A stretch of 64,000 nucleotides of DNA from NCBI RefSeq assembly GCF_022129235.1, contig NZ_JADQAI010000009.1, forward strand, positions 62,001 through 126,000, in the 5' to 3' direction. Position 1 is the stretch's first letter; every line of letters begins with the position of its first letter. The translations under genes were made by a program, and so were the position numbers. Below are positions 17,790 to 27,709 of this stretch, one piece after another. This DNA comes from Psychrobacter sp. Ps6. Lineage in GTDB: Bacteria > Pseudomonadota > Gammaproteobacteria > Pseudomonadales > Moraxellaceae. The notes under the pieces were generated by a model that saw only the letters and a list, made by a program, of their open reading frames with translations, ran no database searches and was not told the DNA's origin.

Positions 17790-18353
17790 TTAGTACCGTT
17801 TGATACTCAAATCTTTGCCGATTTTGTCTTGATGGATTGGGAATTCTGACAACTCGTTATACTGCTTACGATCAGCAAAATAGTTTTTTAAGGTAAGGCG
17901 AATGGCTTCAAAGGCGAGCGTATCCCATGGAATATCTTCTTCACTAAACAGCGCACAGTCAAGGCTTTCTGAGCCAATACCGTAAGCACCATCTTTTAGA
18001 TCGGCTAGATAGATAGAGTAGATCTGTCCAATATCTGGTAGGTCATAAATGCAGTATAGATTCGGATTCAGTACGATGGCATCAGCTTCTTCGTAGCTCT
18101 CGCGTGCGGCGCCTTCAGCCATGGTTTCGCCGTTTTCCATAAAACCTGCAGGTATCGTCCATAGTCCATATTGCGGCTCAATCGCTCGGCGGCACAGTAG
18201 TACTCTGTCTTCGTGTACGACTAGCGAACCACAGATAACCTTTGGGTTTTCGTAGTGGATATAGTGACAATTGGGGCACACCAAGCGCGGCATATTATCT
18301 GTAGGTGGGATTTTTCGTTCTGCTTTATGACCGCATTGGAGACAATAGCTCAT
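17790..18353 (-). CDS. Zinc-ribbon Nudix hydrolase
   Basis: 187 residues. A zinc ribbon with C4/C7 (YCLQCGH) and C26/C29 (CPNCHYIHY) precedes a Nudix domain with GFMENGETMAEG then ARESYEEADA; the box follows Gx5Ex7RE..EE but has D in place of the usual late Gly. The layout resembles the C-terminal half of NAD(H) pyrophosphatases and a class of small Zn-ribbon Nudix proteins; the substrate is unknown. ATG 18353 is preferred because AAAGG lies 8 bases upstream; a start at 18389 would add 12 residues. Confidence 0.85.
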   Translation of the reverse strand: MSYCLQCGHKAERKIPPTDNMPRLVCPNCHYIHYENPKVICGSLVVHEDRVLLCRRAIEPQYGLWTIPAGFMENGETMAEGAARESYEEADAIVLNPNLYCIYDLPDIGQIYSIYLADLKDGAYGIGSESLDCALFSEEDIPWDTLAFEAIRLTLKNYFADRKQYNELSEFPIHQDKIGKDLSIKRY

Positions 18354-18523
18354 ACCAACTACCTTTATTAGTAAATATTGTGTGTCCACTTATCTTAAAA
18401 GTTTTTTTGCCACTCTGATGTTTGCTTTTGTATACAGCAGCGATAGTGACAAATACTTTTGAGGATATACTTTTACTTTTAATGAGAAAAGCTATTTTAT
18501 TTAATTTTTATGATTACAAAGAA

Positions 18524-18562
18524 AACGCTCTAACGGCGCAATTCAATCGCCATCAGAGCGTT
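18524..18562 (-). terminator. Terminator of the SDR/AGE operon
   Basis: On the minus strand AACGCTCTGATGGCG pairs over 15 positions (with G-U pairs) with GCGCCGTTAGAGCGTT-type sequence and is followed by TTTTC, 36 bases after the stop of the AGE-epimerase gene. Confidence 0.75.
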
Positions 18563-18598
18563 ACTGGTTTATCGGCTATATCCTACTTATGAATTAGG

Positions 18599-19891
18599 TT
18601 ATAGGAATTGGGTTCTTGTTTCGAGCATCTGTGTGCGTAATCCACCAGCTACCGAGGCAGAGATAGGAATCAATGGCGTTACAGTGGCTTGAAAGTCATG
18701 ATAAAGATCCTCGCGCGTCGGATACACGACCGTACTTAAGTTGCCATCTGCATCTACCTCATGACGCCAGCCGCCGTGCTCAAGATCAATCAAAGTACTG
18801 GCAATATAATCCCATGCTAAGCGGTAGTAATGTTCAAAGCGTGGATCGCCCGTACGGCGCGATAGCATCAGTGCGGTATTAGCCATTTCAGCCTGTACCC
18901 AGTAAGGACGGTTTGGTATTGAAATCTCATCATCCCAACCAATGGTATAGACCATGCCGGACTGACCGTCAGGTGCCCAGCCGCGATCGATAGCGCTATC
19001 AAACAATGCGACGGCATCAGGTAGTAGCCAATTAGGTACGTCATAACCATGCGCGATACAAGCAGACTCAACCTTGATTAGCAGTCCTGCCCATTCTGCA
19101 AAGTGACCGGGTGTGAGACCCCAAGGCCTCAAATCATCAGAAGGCTCGTTGGCATCGTAATCAGGCAATAGATTCCACCCACTATCAAAATGTTCAGGTA
19201 GGCGACCATCGTAAGTATTAGGAATATCATGGCCGAAACGCTTGGCTAAGTGTAGTGCGCGGTCTAGCCAACGCGTTTCACCCGTGGCATCTGCTAGTGC
19301 TAAGCAAGCTTCAGTCGTATGCATGTTGCAATTAGCGCCGCGATAATCTTCAGGATCAGACCAGTCAGCCGCAAAAGAAGGTAGCATCGATTGTTCGTTT
19401 TCTAGCCAGAAGTGCTGATCGATAATATTTATCGCAGCTTGCATGAGCTCTGAACCGCGCGGGCGACCAGCAATGCTAGCAGACGCGCCAGCAAGCGCAA
19501 CAAATGCATGCAAATAGGCGTTTTTGCGTGATGGGTTTTCATGAGTTGAGGAAGCGTCACTGAACCAACCGCCATGTACCGAGTCGCGTAATGGGCCATC
19601 AAGCAACGCATCTAGGCCATGGTCAGCAAGTGTTGCCGCCCCCGGTATCCCCATTAGTGCCGCTAGCGCATAGCAATGCACCATCCTCGCAGTGATGATG
19701 CTCTTTGCAGTGTCATCTACCATGCTCCCATCATGACCCAAAGTAGCAAACCCTGAGGGCACGCGCGCTTTGGCATAATGGTTAAGTAAACGTTGCCCTT
19801 CAGCGAGCAACCAACGGCGATGAGTACTGCTATCTGCCCAACAGACAGATAGCAAATCAGAGGAGTCAGGAGAATTCATGATATCAGCCAT
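18599..19891 (-). CDS. AGE-family sugar epimerase/isomerase
   Basis: 430 residues of the N-acylglucosamine 2-epimerase superfamily, an (alpha/alpha)6 barrel that includes mannose, sulfoquinovose and cellobiose isomerases. Typical stretches are RMVHCYALAALMGIP, HGGWFSD, NAYLHAFVALAGAS, MHTTEACLALADATGETRWLDRA, HFAEWAGLLIKVE and KAGGWRHEVD-like HGGWRHEVD, with catalytic-type histidines in MH, HF and WRHE. The exact sugar cannot be fixed. Its first eight bases (ATGGCTGA) overlap the end of the upstream SDR gene, so translation is coupled and the two enzymes probably share a pathway. An ATG four codons later is an alternative start. Confidence 0.88.
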   Translation of the reverse strand: MADIMNSPDSSDLLSVCWADSSTHRRWLLAEGQRLLNHYAKARVPSGFATLGHDGSMVDDTAKSIITARMVHCYALAALMGIPGAATLADHGLDALLDGPLRDSVHGGWFSDASSTHENPSRKNAYLHAFVALAGASASIAGRPRGSELMQAAINIIDQHFWLENEQSMLPSFAADWSDPEDYRGANCNMHTTEACLALADATGETRWLDRALHLAKRFGHDIPNTYDGRLPEHFDSGWNLLPDYDANEPSDDLRPWGLTPGHFAEWAGLLIKVESACIAHGYDVPNWLLPDAVALFDSAIDRGWAPDGQSGMVYTIGWDDEISIPNRPYWVQAEMANTALMLSRRTGDPRFEHYYRLAWDYIASTLIDLEHGGWRHEVDADGNLSTVVYPTREDLYHDFQATVTPLIPISASVAGGLRTQMLETRTQFL

Positions 19892-20699
19892 TGGTAATCA
19901 TACCTCCGTTTATGTGCAAGGTCTGACCCGTGACGAAGCTGCTGTCTTGGCAAGCAAGAAATACATAGGCAGCACCCATTTCACGTGGCTGACCCATACG
20001 CCCCATTGGTGAAGACATAGATTCCAAAATATCTTTGTCAAAGTCTTTAAATACCAGTTGAATCTCGCTCACTACAGGGCCTGGTGCCACCTGATTGACG
20101 CGAATACCGCGGCTAAGTAGTTGTTGGGATAGCGCACGAGTGTAGCCAACGATAGCGCCTTTGGTCGCGGTGTACGGCACCAATACATCATTGCCGACAT
20201 ACGCATTAACAGAGGTGGTATTGATGATGCTATCGCCTTCTTTCATATGCTCAAGGGCAGCGCGGGTTGCATAAAACATCCCTGCCATATTGACATCAAA
20301 ATGCTGTTGCCAGTCTTCATCACTGACCTCAGACAAATCATGATACGGCTTTTGCATACCAGCGTTATTGACTAGCACATCAATGCCGCCCCATTTTGCC
20401 ACGACAGCTTCGACTGCCTCTTTGCAACTATTACTATCTGCTGTATCACCCTGCAGTACCATCGCGTCTGTGCCTTCTGCTTCAATACCTTTACGCGTCT
20501 CATTTGCGCTCTCTTCATCAGAGTGATAAAGGATAGCAACATTGGCGCCTTCACGTGCCATATGAAAAGCCACTGCACGACCAATACCACTGTCTCCGCC
20601 AGTGATTAAAACGCGCTTGTCAGCCAGTTTTCCTGAGCCTTTATAGTTATCATTGATGTATTCAGCAGGTGGCATCATGTTGTCGATTTGGTCTGTCAT
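19884..20699 (-). CDS. Short-chain dehydrogenase/reductase (YghA-like)
   Basis: 271 residues, classical SDR with an N-terminal extension of about 28 residues as in YghA/YhdF-type sugar or aldehyde dehydrogenases. The nucleotide site is TGGDSGIG, followed by NNAG, the catalytic Ser in NTTSVNAYVG and YTATKGA (YxxxK), and a C-terminal TGQTLHINGG. AAGGA precedes the ATG by 8 bases. First gene of a two-gene operon with the AGE-type isomerase. Confidence 0.92.
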   Translation of the reverse strand: MTDQIDNMMPPAEYINDNYKGSGKLADKRVLITGGDSGIGRAVAFHMAREGANVAILYHSDEESANETRKGIEAEGTDAMVLQGDTADSNSCKEAVEAVVAKWGGIDVLVNNAGMQKPYHDLSEVSDEDWQQHFDVNMAGMFYATRAALEHMKEGDSIINTTSVNAYVGNDVLVPYTATKGAIVGYTRALSQQLLSRGIRVNQVAPGPVVSEIQLVFKDFDKDILESMSSPMGRMGQPREMGAAYVFLACQDSSFVTGQTLHINGGMITNG

Positions 20700-21318
20700 A
20701 ATCTGTATCCTTCGTTATTTTCAGATATTGTTTATTGTTATTACAGCAAGCCTATGACGCTGGCATCAGTATTTTTATAATGCTATTTTAGGATGTTCGC
20801 CTCATAGTCTTGCTAGCAGTCATCATAATACCCAAATGCATTTTTTGAAATATTACTCGGTTAATGTTTGGTAATTTAAAGATGCAGTTATGATACTTAC
20901 TACCATAAATAAATACCAAGCAAAAAGGATAATGAGAAAACCTTAATCAATAAAGCGATCGCCGTCTAAGACAGACGGTATGAGACATTGAGTAATTTAG
21001 GAAGGTGTAAAGACGCGGCAAAAAATAGGCATTTAGTTGAAAGGCTCACTAGGATAGAGACTCAGTTTACATAACAAAGCTTATACACAAGCGGCAAGCC
21101 GTTTTATATTTACCCCAGTGGCCGCATATATGTGTAGCAGTCAGCTGATGCATCAATAAATCGCAATTTGTCTGAAACAGCATAAATATGAGATACATCT
21201 ATAAAAGCGATAATCTGATTAATAAGAAAGGCTGCCATACTAGCGACAGGTTATACTGGTATGCTGGCAATGGTATTTTCATGAGTAATATGAAGATGAC
21301 CACTCATAGGATTTTATA
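20700..21318. other. Long intergenic region between divergent genes
   Basis: About 620 bases without a supported gene. It holds a small hairpin (CCGTCT/AGACGG, 20962-20978, no T-run) next to the palindrome GCGATCGC and must contain promoters for the SDR gene (minus) and the Nudix gene (plus). Nothing else stands out. Confidence 0.4.
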
Positions 21319-22053
21319 ATGACCGTACCCGAAAATATTGATTTTTTTAATAAGTTTAGCGTCGCTGTCCCAAGCTTTATTCGTCATCCCACACTCAGAA
21401 AACTGGCCGAGCGAGTACAACACGAGACATTGAATGCGCTTACGAGTCCAGCGATGTACGAGAGTGGCAACACCTCGCAAAGTACGCGTATTTTGGACAG
21501 CTTATATCAGACGCCTATTGCTGATGCATCAATATTGGTCGCGATCACTCATGAGCGTAAACCTAAATTATTATTGACGCGGCGAGCGGCTCATATGAAC
21601 AGCCATGCGGGAGAGGTATCCTGTGCAGGCGGCAAACACGAGATAGGTGATGGCAACAATGTCGTGACCGCGTTACGTGAAGCCTGTGAAGAGACGGCGC
21701 TACCACCTAATAAAGTGCAATTACTGGGACAACTACCGATCCAAACGTCCAAAAGCGGTATGAGCGTACGTCCAATCGTCGCACTCATCGCCCCAGGTCT
21801 GGTGTTAGTTCCTGAAGTGGGAGAGATATCACGTATTTTTTGGGCGGATTTAGAGTCGTTAGTCAACCAGCCAACGGTGGAGTATGCGGTAGAATATAAG
21901 ATGCAAGAACAAACCGCGACCATACTGACGCCGAGTTGGCAAGTGGATGGTGAGACTGTGTGGGGACTGACAGGGCGCGTCATTGCCAATCTGCTAGAAA
22001 CTGGGTTTGATCGTCAGCTAGAATGGTATTACCGCGTAGAAAACAAACGCTGA
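21319..22053 (+). CDS. Nudix hydrolase, CoA-pyrophosphatase type (NudL-like)
   Basis: 244 residues. The UPF0035 signature LLLTRRAAHMNSHAGEVSCA followed by GGKHE, then TALREACEETAL, marks the CoA-diphosphatase subgroup of Nudix enzymes that hydrolyse CoA or its derivatives to phosphopantetheine and 3',5'-ADP. The late Gly of the Nudix box is replaced by Ala. The C-terminus ends with VWGLTGRVIANLLE, also typical. Divergent from the SDR operon and convergent with the DUF2236 gene. Confidence 0.88.
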   Translation: MTVPENIDFFNKFSVAVPSFIRHPTLRKLAERVQHETLNALTSPAMYESGNTSQSTRILDSLYQTPIADASILVAITHERKPKLLLTRRAAHMNSHAGEVSCAGGKHEIGDGNNVVTALREACEETALPPNKVQLLGQLPIQTSKSGMSVRPIVALIAPGLVLVPEVGEISRIFWADLESLVNQPTVEYAVEYKMQEQTATILTPSWQVDGETVWGLTGRVIANLLETGFDRQLEWYYRVENKR

Positions 22054-22063
22054 TAAATATCAT

Positions 22064-23404
22064 CTACTTATAATAATCATCGTTCTTTTTAAGCCACCAG
22101 TTCATATTGTCTTGGCGCTTGGCACGAAATGCTTCTAATTTTTGGGCGATCGTTGCATTGTGCTGCCGCGCAGTATCAAGGGCAAACAGAATCGGCACGG
22201 AAGACAATACGCCAAATCGTATCTTTGATCTTGGTAAGTCCAGACCATCGCCTATATCATCACCAACCAAGGTGCGGGTCACACTGGCATTGACCATCTC
22301 CACAAAGCGTCCACGTCGATTGTCTTCGCCCATTAACTGACGCGGCAGATCATGCAAGGCTTTTGCCAGTGGTTGCCCCATCTTAAAGTCTAGCTGCTGT
22401 ATCGACAGGTAGGTATACAGCCATTCCCAGCTAGCCGCTTCATCTTTTGGCAGACGCGCTAAATCAACGCCCATCCAGTAGCTGGCAAGATTCCATAAGT
22501 GTAAAATACCTTCCGCTTCCTCAGGGCTAATACGGGCGCCGAGCAGTCGTAGGCCGCGCATAATTAACAACGAGAACTGTAAATGGGTGGCAATCATGTC
22601 AGTTTGGTTAATCGGTACGCCCCAATAATCAGTATTCCAGCTACCATCAGGATTATGATGTTGCTCGGCGTTTGGTATCACGCCAGCTGCCGCATTGCCT
22701 TTGAGCAAGTTTTGCCGTACCAATGTATGAATCTGACGTACTTTAATGGATTGTCGCCAGCCCTCAGAGCCAATCGCCAATACTTGATCGATAGGTTGAG
22801 AGTGATTACGCATGCTCATATCTGATTGTGGATGCTCAGACACCGCCAAGATATAGGCATAGGTACGCATGAGCCGTGGTAGCGCATCGTGCATCAACGC
22901 ACCAGTCTGAATGAGTGGTAGTGATAGCGCTGGGATGCTATAACCTGCCATCAGCGCGACATTACGCAATAGCCAAATCAGCATCAGCGGATAGCGTCGA
23001 TAGGCGACCGCACCGATTTGCGCAAGTTTAGGGTCGAACCAATCAGGATGACTGCTAAATTGCTCGGTTAGTGTATTAAATGAGGCGTTGGTTGCGAGAT
23101 CATTATTTAGATCATCGCCGCCGCTGATAATCTGTTGTAGGGGCTTTGCAAAGCGGATATTGTTAGTGGCCAAAGCATCTGCGAGTGGATCGCCAATATC
23201 GTAGCCGGCGACTATCTCCTCTAGTAGCGCAGGCGAGATAGCAAAATCTTTTGGCAGTAGATATCGCTTAATTCGCTTTAACACTTGCAAATCACTATGG
23301 TCATCGATAGCAGTCGTACGCCCATGACGCAAATAAGACGCTGTTGATGGATGCTGCGTCTTATTGGTTAAGATATTTGTAGTATTGGTGATTTTCTTAT
23401 CCAT
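22064..23404 (-). CDS. MpaB/DUF2236 family oxygenase-like protein
   Basis: 446 residues. Conserved features of the DUF2236 (MpaB, latex-clearing-protein-like) fold are RRYPLMLIWLLRNVALMAGY, KVRQIHTLVR (candidate heme-ligand histidine), WGVPINQTDMIATHLQFS and YWMGVDLARLP. Members are b-type heme proteins or uncharacterised oxygenases. No signal peptide is apparent. I chose ATG 23404 with AAAGG upstream over a GTG at 23416. Only ten bases separate its stop from that of the convergent Nudix gene. Confidence 0.78.
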   Translation of the reverse strand: MDKKITNTTNILTNKTQHPSTASYLRHGRTTAIDDHSDLQVLKRIKRYLLPKDFAISPALLEEIVAGYDIGDPLADALATNNIRFAKPLQQIISGGDDLNNDLATNASFNTLTEQFSSHPDWFDPKLAQIGAVAYRRYPLMLIWLLRNVALMAGYSIPALSLPLIQTGALMHDALPRLMRTYAYILAVSEHPQSDMSMRNHSQPIDQVLAIGSEGWRQSIKVRQIHTLVRQNLLKGNAAAGVIPNAEQHHNPDGSWNTDYWGVPINQTDMIATHLQFSLLIMRGLRLLGARISPEEAEGILHLWNLASYWMGVDLARLPKDEAASWEWLYTYLSIQQLDFKMGQPLAKALHDLPRQLMGEDNRRGRFVEMVNASVTRTLVGDDIGDGLDLPRSKIRFGVLSSVPILFALDTARQHNATIAQKLEAFRAKRQDNMNWWLKKNDDYYK

Positions 23405-23780
23405 ATGATCAAACACCTTTATAAGTCAGCTATAAAACAACATTCGTATCGTAAGAGCGATCTATAACCATCATTTATAAGGGTTAATTGATGGAGTCAA
23501 GGAATCTCGTTTCTTTGTATCGTACCGATACGAGATTTTAGGTCACGTATTTCATCAGATAAGAACAGCAGTCTTGCACGCGCGTCTTTCGCACTAACGA
23601 TAGGGCAGGCATGATGTATTGGATATTCTCGTCTGCCGACATTACAATTATTGTTAATGCTACAGCGGGTTCATTAACAATAATCAACCTTGGCTAAATA
23701 CCTATTTTTCATTAACAGGTTTTGCAGATAATAAAAAGCGACTTATAAGCTAATAGGCTCATAAGTCGCTCGTTTTGTTA
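23405..23780. other. Intergenic region with inverted repeat
   Basis: Holds a perfect 13-base inverted repeat (ATTATTGTTAATG at 23647-23659, complement at 23672-23684, 12-base spacer) and the nhaA terminator. The promoter of the DUF2236 gene must also lie here. Confidence 0.6.
23732..23770 (-). terminator. Terminator of nhaA
   Basis: On the minus strand AGCGACTTAT and ATAAGTCGCT form a 10-bp stem followed by TTTTTATT, beginning about ten bases after the nhaA stop. Confidence 0.85.
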
Positions 23781-24983
23781 TTAATGAGAGCGAGTCAAAT
23801 CGACTGATGTGCCGCTGACATTATCTTTCAAGCTCACTTTGAGCATGATGTAACCTGCGATACCAGAGACGATAGAGCCCATGATGATACCCAAGCGCTC
23901 ATCAAACATAGTCGTATCACCTGCAAATGCGAGGCCACCAATGAATAAGCTCATGGTAAAACCAACACCGCACAATAGCGCTGCGCCGTAGATTTGCTTA
24001 TAGTTCATACCTTTTGGCATGGTTGAGATACCAAGCTTAAAGATTAACCAGCACATAATCATGACGCCCAACTGCTTACCGATAAACAGACCTGCGGCAA
24101 TACCTAGTGGTACTGAATGGAACAATTCGGCAAGACCTGCGCCTTCGAGTGATATACCCGAGTTGGCAAAAGCGAATATTGGCAAAATACCAAAGGCAAC
24201 GGTGTTATGTAAATCATGCTCTAGCTCTTCAAGCGGAGAGTGCTCGGGATCAGTGCGGTCAAACATAGGAATAAATAGTGCTAAGACCACACCAGCCAAT
24301 GTTGCATGGATACCCGATTTGAGTACTGCAATCCACATGATAATACCAATAAGTAGGTAAGGCGTGATGCTAGTGACGTTACGTCGATTAAGAAGGTACA
24401 AGAATGGCAGACATAGGCCAGCCAATGCTAACGACTCTAATGATAAATCGCTGGTATAAAACAGAGCGATAATCAAAATCGCACCGATATCATCAAAGAT
24501 AGCAATAGACACCAAAAAGACTTTTAGAGAGTTGGGTACACGGTTGCCAAGAAGGCTCAAAATACCAAGCGCAAAGGCAATATCCGTTGCCGCAGGAATG
24601 GCCCAACCTTTCCAAAACTCAGGCTCATTGTAGTTAAAGAGTAGATAAACAATCGCAGGCATGATCATACCGCCCAGTGCTGCACCAGCTGGCAAGATAA
24701 TCTGCTTGACGTTAGACAACTCACCAATCAATACTTCACGCTTGAGCTCAAGCCCGACCAAGAAAAAGAACACAGCCATTAGACCGTCATTGATCCAGTG
24801 GTGAGCATCTTTGGCAATCGCAAACTCGCCAATTTGAATGGCAACTGGTGCATGAATAAAACCTTCGTACCAAACATTAAGAGGGGAGTTGGCAATGATC
24901 ATTGCAGCAACGGCAGCCAATGCTAAGACGATACCGCCCGCTGCCTCAAATTCAAAAAATGCCTTAATCCTTCGTATTGCCAT
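23781..24983 (-). CDS. nhaA: Na+/H+ antiporter NhaA
   Basis: 400 residues, full length for NhaA. It exchanges sodium for protons across the inner membrane. The start [16 protein letters not shown], the [21 protein letters not shown] block, [13 protein letters not shown] and the paired aspartates in [10 protein letters not shown] are all diagnostic. ATG 24983 is preceded by GGAGATGAGGA; an upstream ATG 14 codons earlier is less likely. Single-gene unit with its own terminator. Confidence 0.96.
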   Translation of the reverse strand: MAIRRIKAFFEFEAAGGIVLALAAVAAMIIANSPLNVWYEGFIHAPVAIQIGEFAIAKDAHHWINDGLMAVFFFLVGLELKREVLIGELSNVKQIILPAGAALGGMIMPAIVYLLFNYNEPEFWKGWAIPAATDIAFALGILSLLGNRVPNSLKVFLVSIAIFDDIGAILIIALFYTSDLSLESLALAGLCLPFLYLLNRRNVTSITPYLLIGIIMWIAVLKSGIHATLAGVVLALFIPMFDRTDPEHSPLEELEHDLHNTVAFGILPIFAFANSGISLEGAGLAELFHSVPLGIAAGLFIGKQLGVMIMCWLIFKLGISTMPKGMNYKQIYGAALLCGVGFTMSLFIGGLAFAGDTTMFDERLGIIMGSIVSGIAGYIMLKVSLKDNVSGTSVDLTRSH

Positions 24984-25482
24984 ATTATCCTCATCTCCTA
25001 AGTACAATTTACTAAATAATCTCAAATATCCACGCCACTATTCATGACGATATAGCAAGCAGACAAAAACAGTTTCTCACACTCTTATTAATATAGACAA
25101 CAAAATACGCTGAAATAACGCCATTAGCCCATTATATTGTCTCAATGACAGTAACATTATAAAGGCGCTGCGATGAGCAAAATAGTTGTAAGTCGTTAAA
25201 TCTTTTTAACAAACTGTCCGTTATATGAGAGATTTAGAACACTATTGGCTAAATCTAGCAGACTTTGTGACGTTTTTGGCTTTTTTTGCGGTTTTATATC
25301 TATAATGATCGACGCATTATGACGTTATCTCATGTCTTAAGAAGTTTTCAGGGAATTTATCGTCTTATCACTACTATTACCAATAATATCTATTACCAAC
25401 GATAGTAGTGTCATTAGTAAGTTTTTAGCCTAGTATCTCAGGCTTCCTTTTCTTTTATCACCATATTTTGTAGGTCAGCATT
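24984..25482. other. Intergenic region with nested repeats upstream of TauE/SafE permease
   Basis: About 500 bases without a gene. TATAAT at 25301-25306 may be the -10 of the permease promoter. Downstream, CACTACTAT (25369-25377) and ATAGTAGTG (25402-25410) form an inverted repeat that encloses a 10-base direct repeat CTATTACCAA (25374-25383 and 25390-25399). Confidence 0.5.
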
Positions 25483-26238
25483 ATGGACTTAACCTTCTCT
25501 CTAGAGATTATTTTGATGCTTACGGCTGTCGCAGCATTGGCAGGATTTATTGATGCGATTGCTGGCGGCGGCGGTCTGTTGACCATACCTGCCATGCTAC
25601 TGGCCAATATCCCGCCAGTGCTCACGCTAGGCACCAATAAGCTACAAGCTGCATCTGGCGCATTAGCCGCATCCATTACTATGATAAAAAAGGGCGTCGT
25701 CAAACCGCAGCGTATTAAAGTGGCTATTATTGCCGCGTTTATCGGATCAGTCTTGGGTACCATTGCGGTGCAGATGTCGCCACCTGATTTGCTCGAAAAA
25801 CTGATTCCTTTTTTGATTGCCGCTATCGGTATTTATACCTTATTTGCCCCTAGGCTTGGTGAGGTAGAGGCGGCTCCCCGCATATCAGAGGGTAAGTGGC
25901 AAAAAGGGGTGGCACCTTTGATTGGTTTTTATGATGGGTATATTGGTCCCGGCACAGGGATGTTTTTTGCGCTGGGTAATGTGGCATTGCGCGGTCGTCA
26001 GATTATTGAAGCGACAGGCACTGCAAAAGTGTTGAACCTATCGACCAATATTGGCTCATTAATATTCTTTATCTTGGGTGGCAATGTACTGTGGAAAGTG
26101 GGGTTAGCAATGATGGTGGGACAAACCATCGGTGCCTATTTTGGTTCACATATGGTCGTCAAAGGCGGTAGTAAGCTGATTCGTCCGATGATTGTACTGG
26201 TGTGTTTGGCAATGTTGACCAAATATGTTTTTGGCTAA
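25483..26238 (+). CDS. TauE/SafE family permease (YfcA-like)
   Basis: 251 residues with about eight membrane spans in two homologous halves. The N-terminal FIDAIAGGGGLLTIPAMLL, TNKLQAASGALAA and the second-half YDGYIGPGTGMFF and LNLSTNIGSL are the family hallmarks. Members export sulfite, sulfoacetate or related organosulfur anions; the substrate here is unknown. It ends at a terminator shared with the convergent symporter gene. Confidence 0.9.
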   Translation: MDLTFSLEIILMLTAVAALAGFIDAIAGGGGLLTIPAMLLANIPPVLTLGTNKLQAASGALAASITMIKKGVVKPQRIKVAIIAAFIGSVLGTIAVQMSPPDLLEKLIPFLIAAIGIYTLFAPRLGEVEAAPRISEGKWQKGVAPLIGFYDGYIGPGTGMFFALGNVALRGRQIIEATGTAKVLNLSTNIGSLIFFILGGNVLWKVGLAMMVGQTIGAYFGSHMVVKGGSKLIRPMIVLVCLAMLTKYVFG

Positions 26239-26267
26239 ATGAGAGTAACCACACTCATGATCTACCA

Positions 26268-26302
26268 CAAAAAAACCTCAGCCAATGTGGCTGAGGTTTT
26301 TT
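26268..26302. terminator. Bidirectional terminator
   Basis: AAAAAACCTCAGCC and GGCTGAGGTTTTTT form a perfect stem with a 5-base loop. Confidence 0.95.
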
Positions 26303-26332
26303 ATTTTATGAATGTCTATCTAGCAGAGATGA

Positions 26333-27709
26333 TTAGTGGCGACGATCAACGTCATCGTATTCACTACCCATGATGCCATCATTCATGACTTTAGAGAATT
26401 CACGCTCATTGTCTTCATCGATATGGCCGTCAAACACGTCTTTGGTACCAGCATTAGGATCGTTATAAATAGCGAGATCCATTTTGCCTTCTGATTTTGC
26501 CACGATAGCAGTCACTGCCGCATCACCACCAACGTTGACAGCAGTACGTAGCATGTCTAGGATACGATCCACACCTAGGATCAGACCAATACCTTCGATT
26601 GGTAAGCCAACTTGGGCAAATACCATAGACAGCATAATCAATCCAACACCAGGGACACCAGCCGTACCGACAGAGGCCAGTACTGACATCAAGATAACGG
26701 TTAGATATTCGGTCACGCCCAAATCAATACCATAAATATTGGCAATAAAGATGGTCGCTGTCCCTTGCATGATGGCTGTACCATCCATGTTGATGGTGGC
26801 ACCAAAAGGAACGGTAAACGAAGCCACTGAGTTATTCACACCCATACGCTTGGTAACGGTACGCAAGGTAATCGGAATGGTCGCGTTTGAGCTTGACGTA
26901 CTAAACGCAAAGATTTGCACTTCGCGCATTTTTGCCAAAAAGGTCTTGATAGATAGACCTGAAGAGACTTTTAATACAATCATCATAGTAACGAAGAAAT
27001 GGAAGGCCAAAGACCCAACCAATACTGCCATATAGCTTAGTAGTGACAGAATTAACTCAAAGCCTAGCTCAGACATCGCCTTGGCTAATAGCGCAAATAC
27101 ACCATAAGGGGCTAGGTTCATAATGATGGTCACCATCTTTAGGATGACTTCATTGATAAGCTCTAGACTTTGAACCAAGCCTTTAGCAGGTTTACCCACC
27201 ATCAAAATACTGATACCGATTAGAATGGCAAAGAAAATAATCGATAGCATGTCGCCATTTGCCATCGCACTGATGGGATTTGAGGGGATAATGTTCGAGA
27301 AAACATCAAGCAGTGGCGGCGCTGATGCCGCTTCAAACGTGGCTTCAGATTCGATATTCATGCCTTTACCGATACCAAATAGCACACCCAATCCAATCGC
27401 CGTTGCAATAGCAAGCGCGGTTGTCATCATATAGATCATAAATGTTTTGGTACCAATACGTCCTAGCAGACGGATATCACCGATGCCACACACACCACAA
27501 ATCAGTGAGATAAGTACTAAAGGTACGACCAACATTTTTAATGAGTTAACAAATAGCTTGCCGATAATAGCAAAGGCACCATTTGTGATATAAGTATTAA
27601 CGAAGCTGCCTTCGCCATTTAATCCTGAGTAGTTTAAAAATAGACCCAGTATGATACCGAGCACCATGGCAACGATAATCTTGCCTGTCAGTCCCATGTT
27701 TTTCCACAT
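26333..27709 (-). CDS. Dicarboxylate/amino acid:cation symporter (DAACS)
   Basis: 458 residues. The glutamate/dicarboxylate symporter motifs are present: the serine-rich hairpin FSTSSSNATIPIT, NMDGTAIMQG, and DRILDMLRTAVNVGGDA near the last transmembrane helix. It drives uptake of glutamate, aspartate or C4-dicarboxylates with Na+ or H+ into the cell; the precise substrate is not evident. A ~45-residue acidic C-terminal tail is cytoplasmic. ATG 27709 with AAAGGA seven bases upstream is preferred over ATG 27730. Confidence 0.92.
   Translation of the reverse strand: MWKNMGLTGKIIVAMVLGIILGLFLNYSGLNGEGSFVNTYITNGAFAIIGKLFVNSLKMLVVPLVLISLICGVCGIGDIRLLGRIGTKTFMIYMMTTALAIATAIGLGVLFGIGKGMNIESEATFEAASAPPLLDVFSNIIPSNPISAMANGDMLSIIFFAILIGISILMVGKPAKGLVQSLELINEVILKMVTIIMNLAPYGVFALLAKAMSELGFELILSLLSYMAVLVGSLAFHFFVTMMIVLKVSSGLSIKTFLAKMREVQIFAFSTSSSNATIPITLRTVTKRMGVNNSVASFTVPFGATINMDGTAIMQGTATIFIANIYGIDLGVTEYLTVILMSVLASVGTAGVPGVGLIMLSMVFAQVGLPIEGIGLILGVDRILDMLRTAVNVGGDAAVTAIVAKSEGKMDLAIYNDPNAGTKDVFDGHIDEDNEREFSKVMNDGIMGSEYDDVDRRH

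Noticed and set aside
20962..20978. CCGTCT/AGACGG hairpin
   Set aside because: No T-run, stem of 6 bp only, no adjacent gene end; not called as a terminator.
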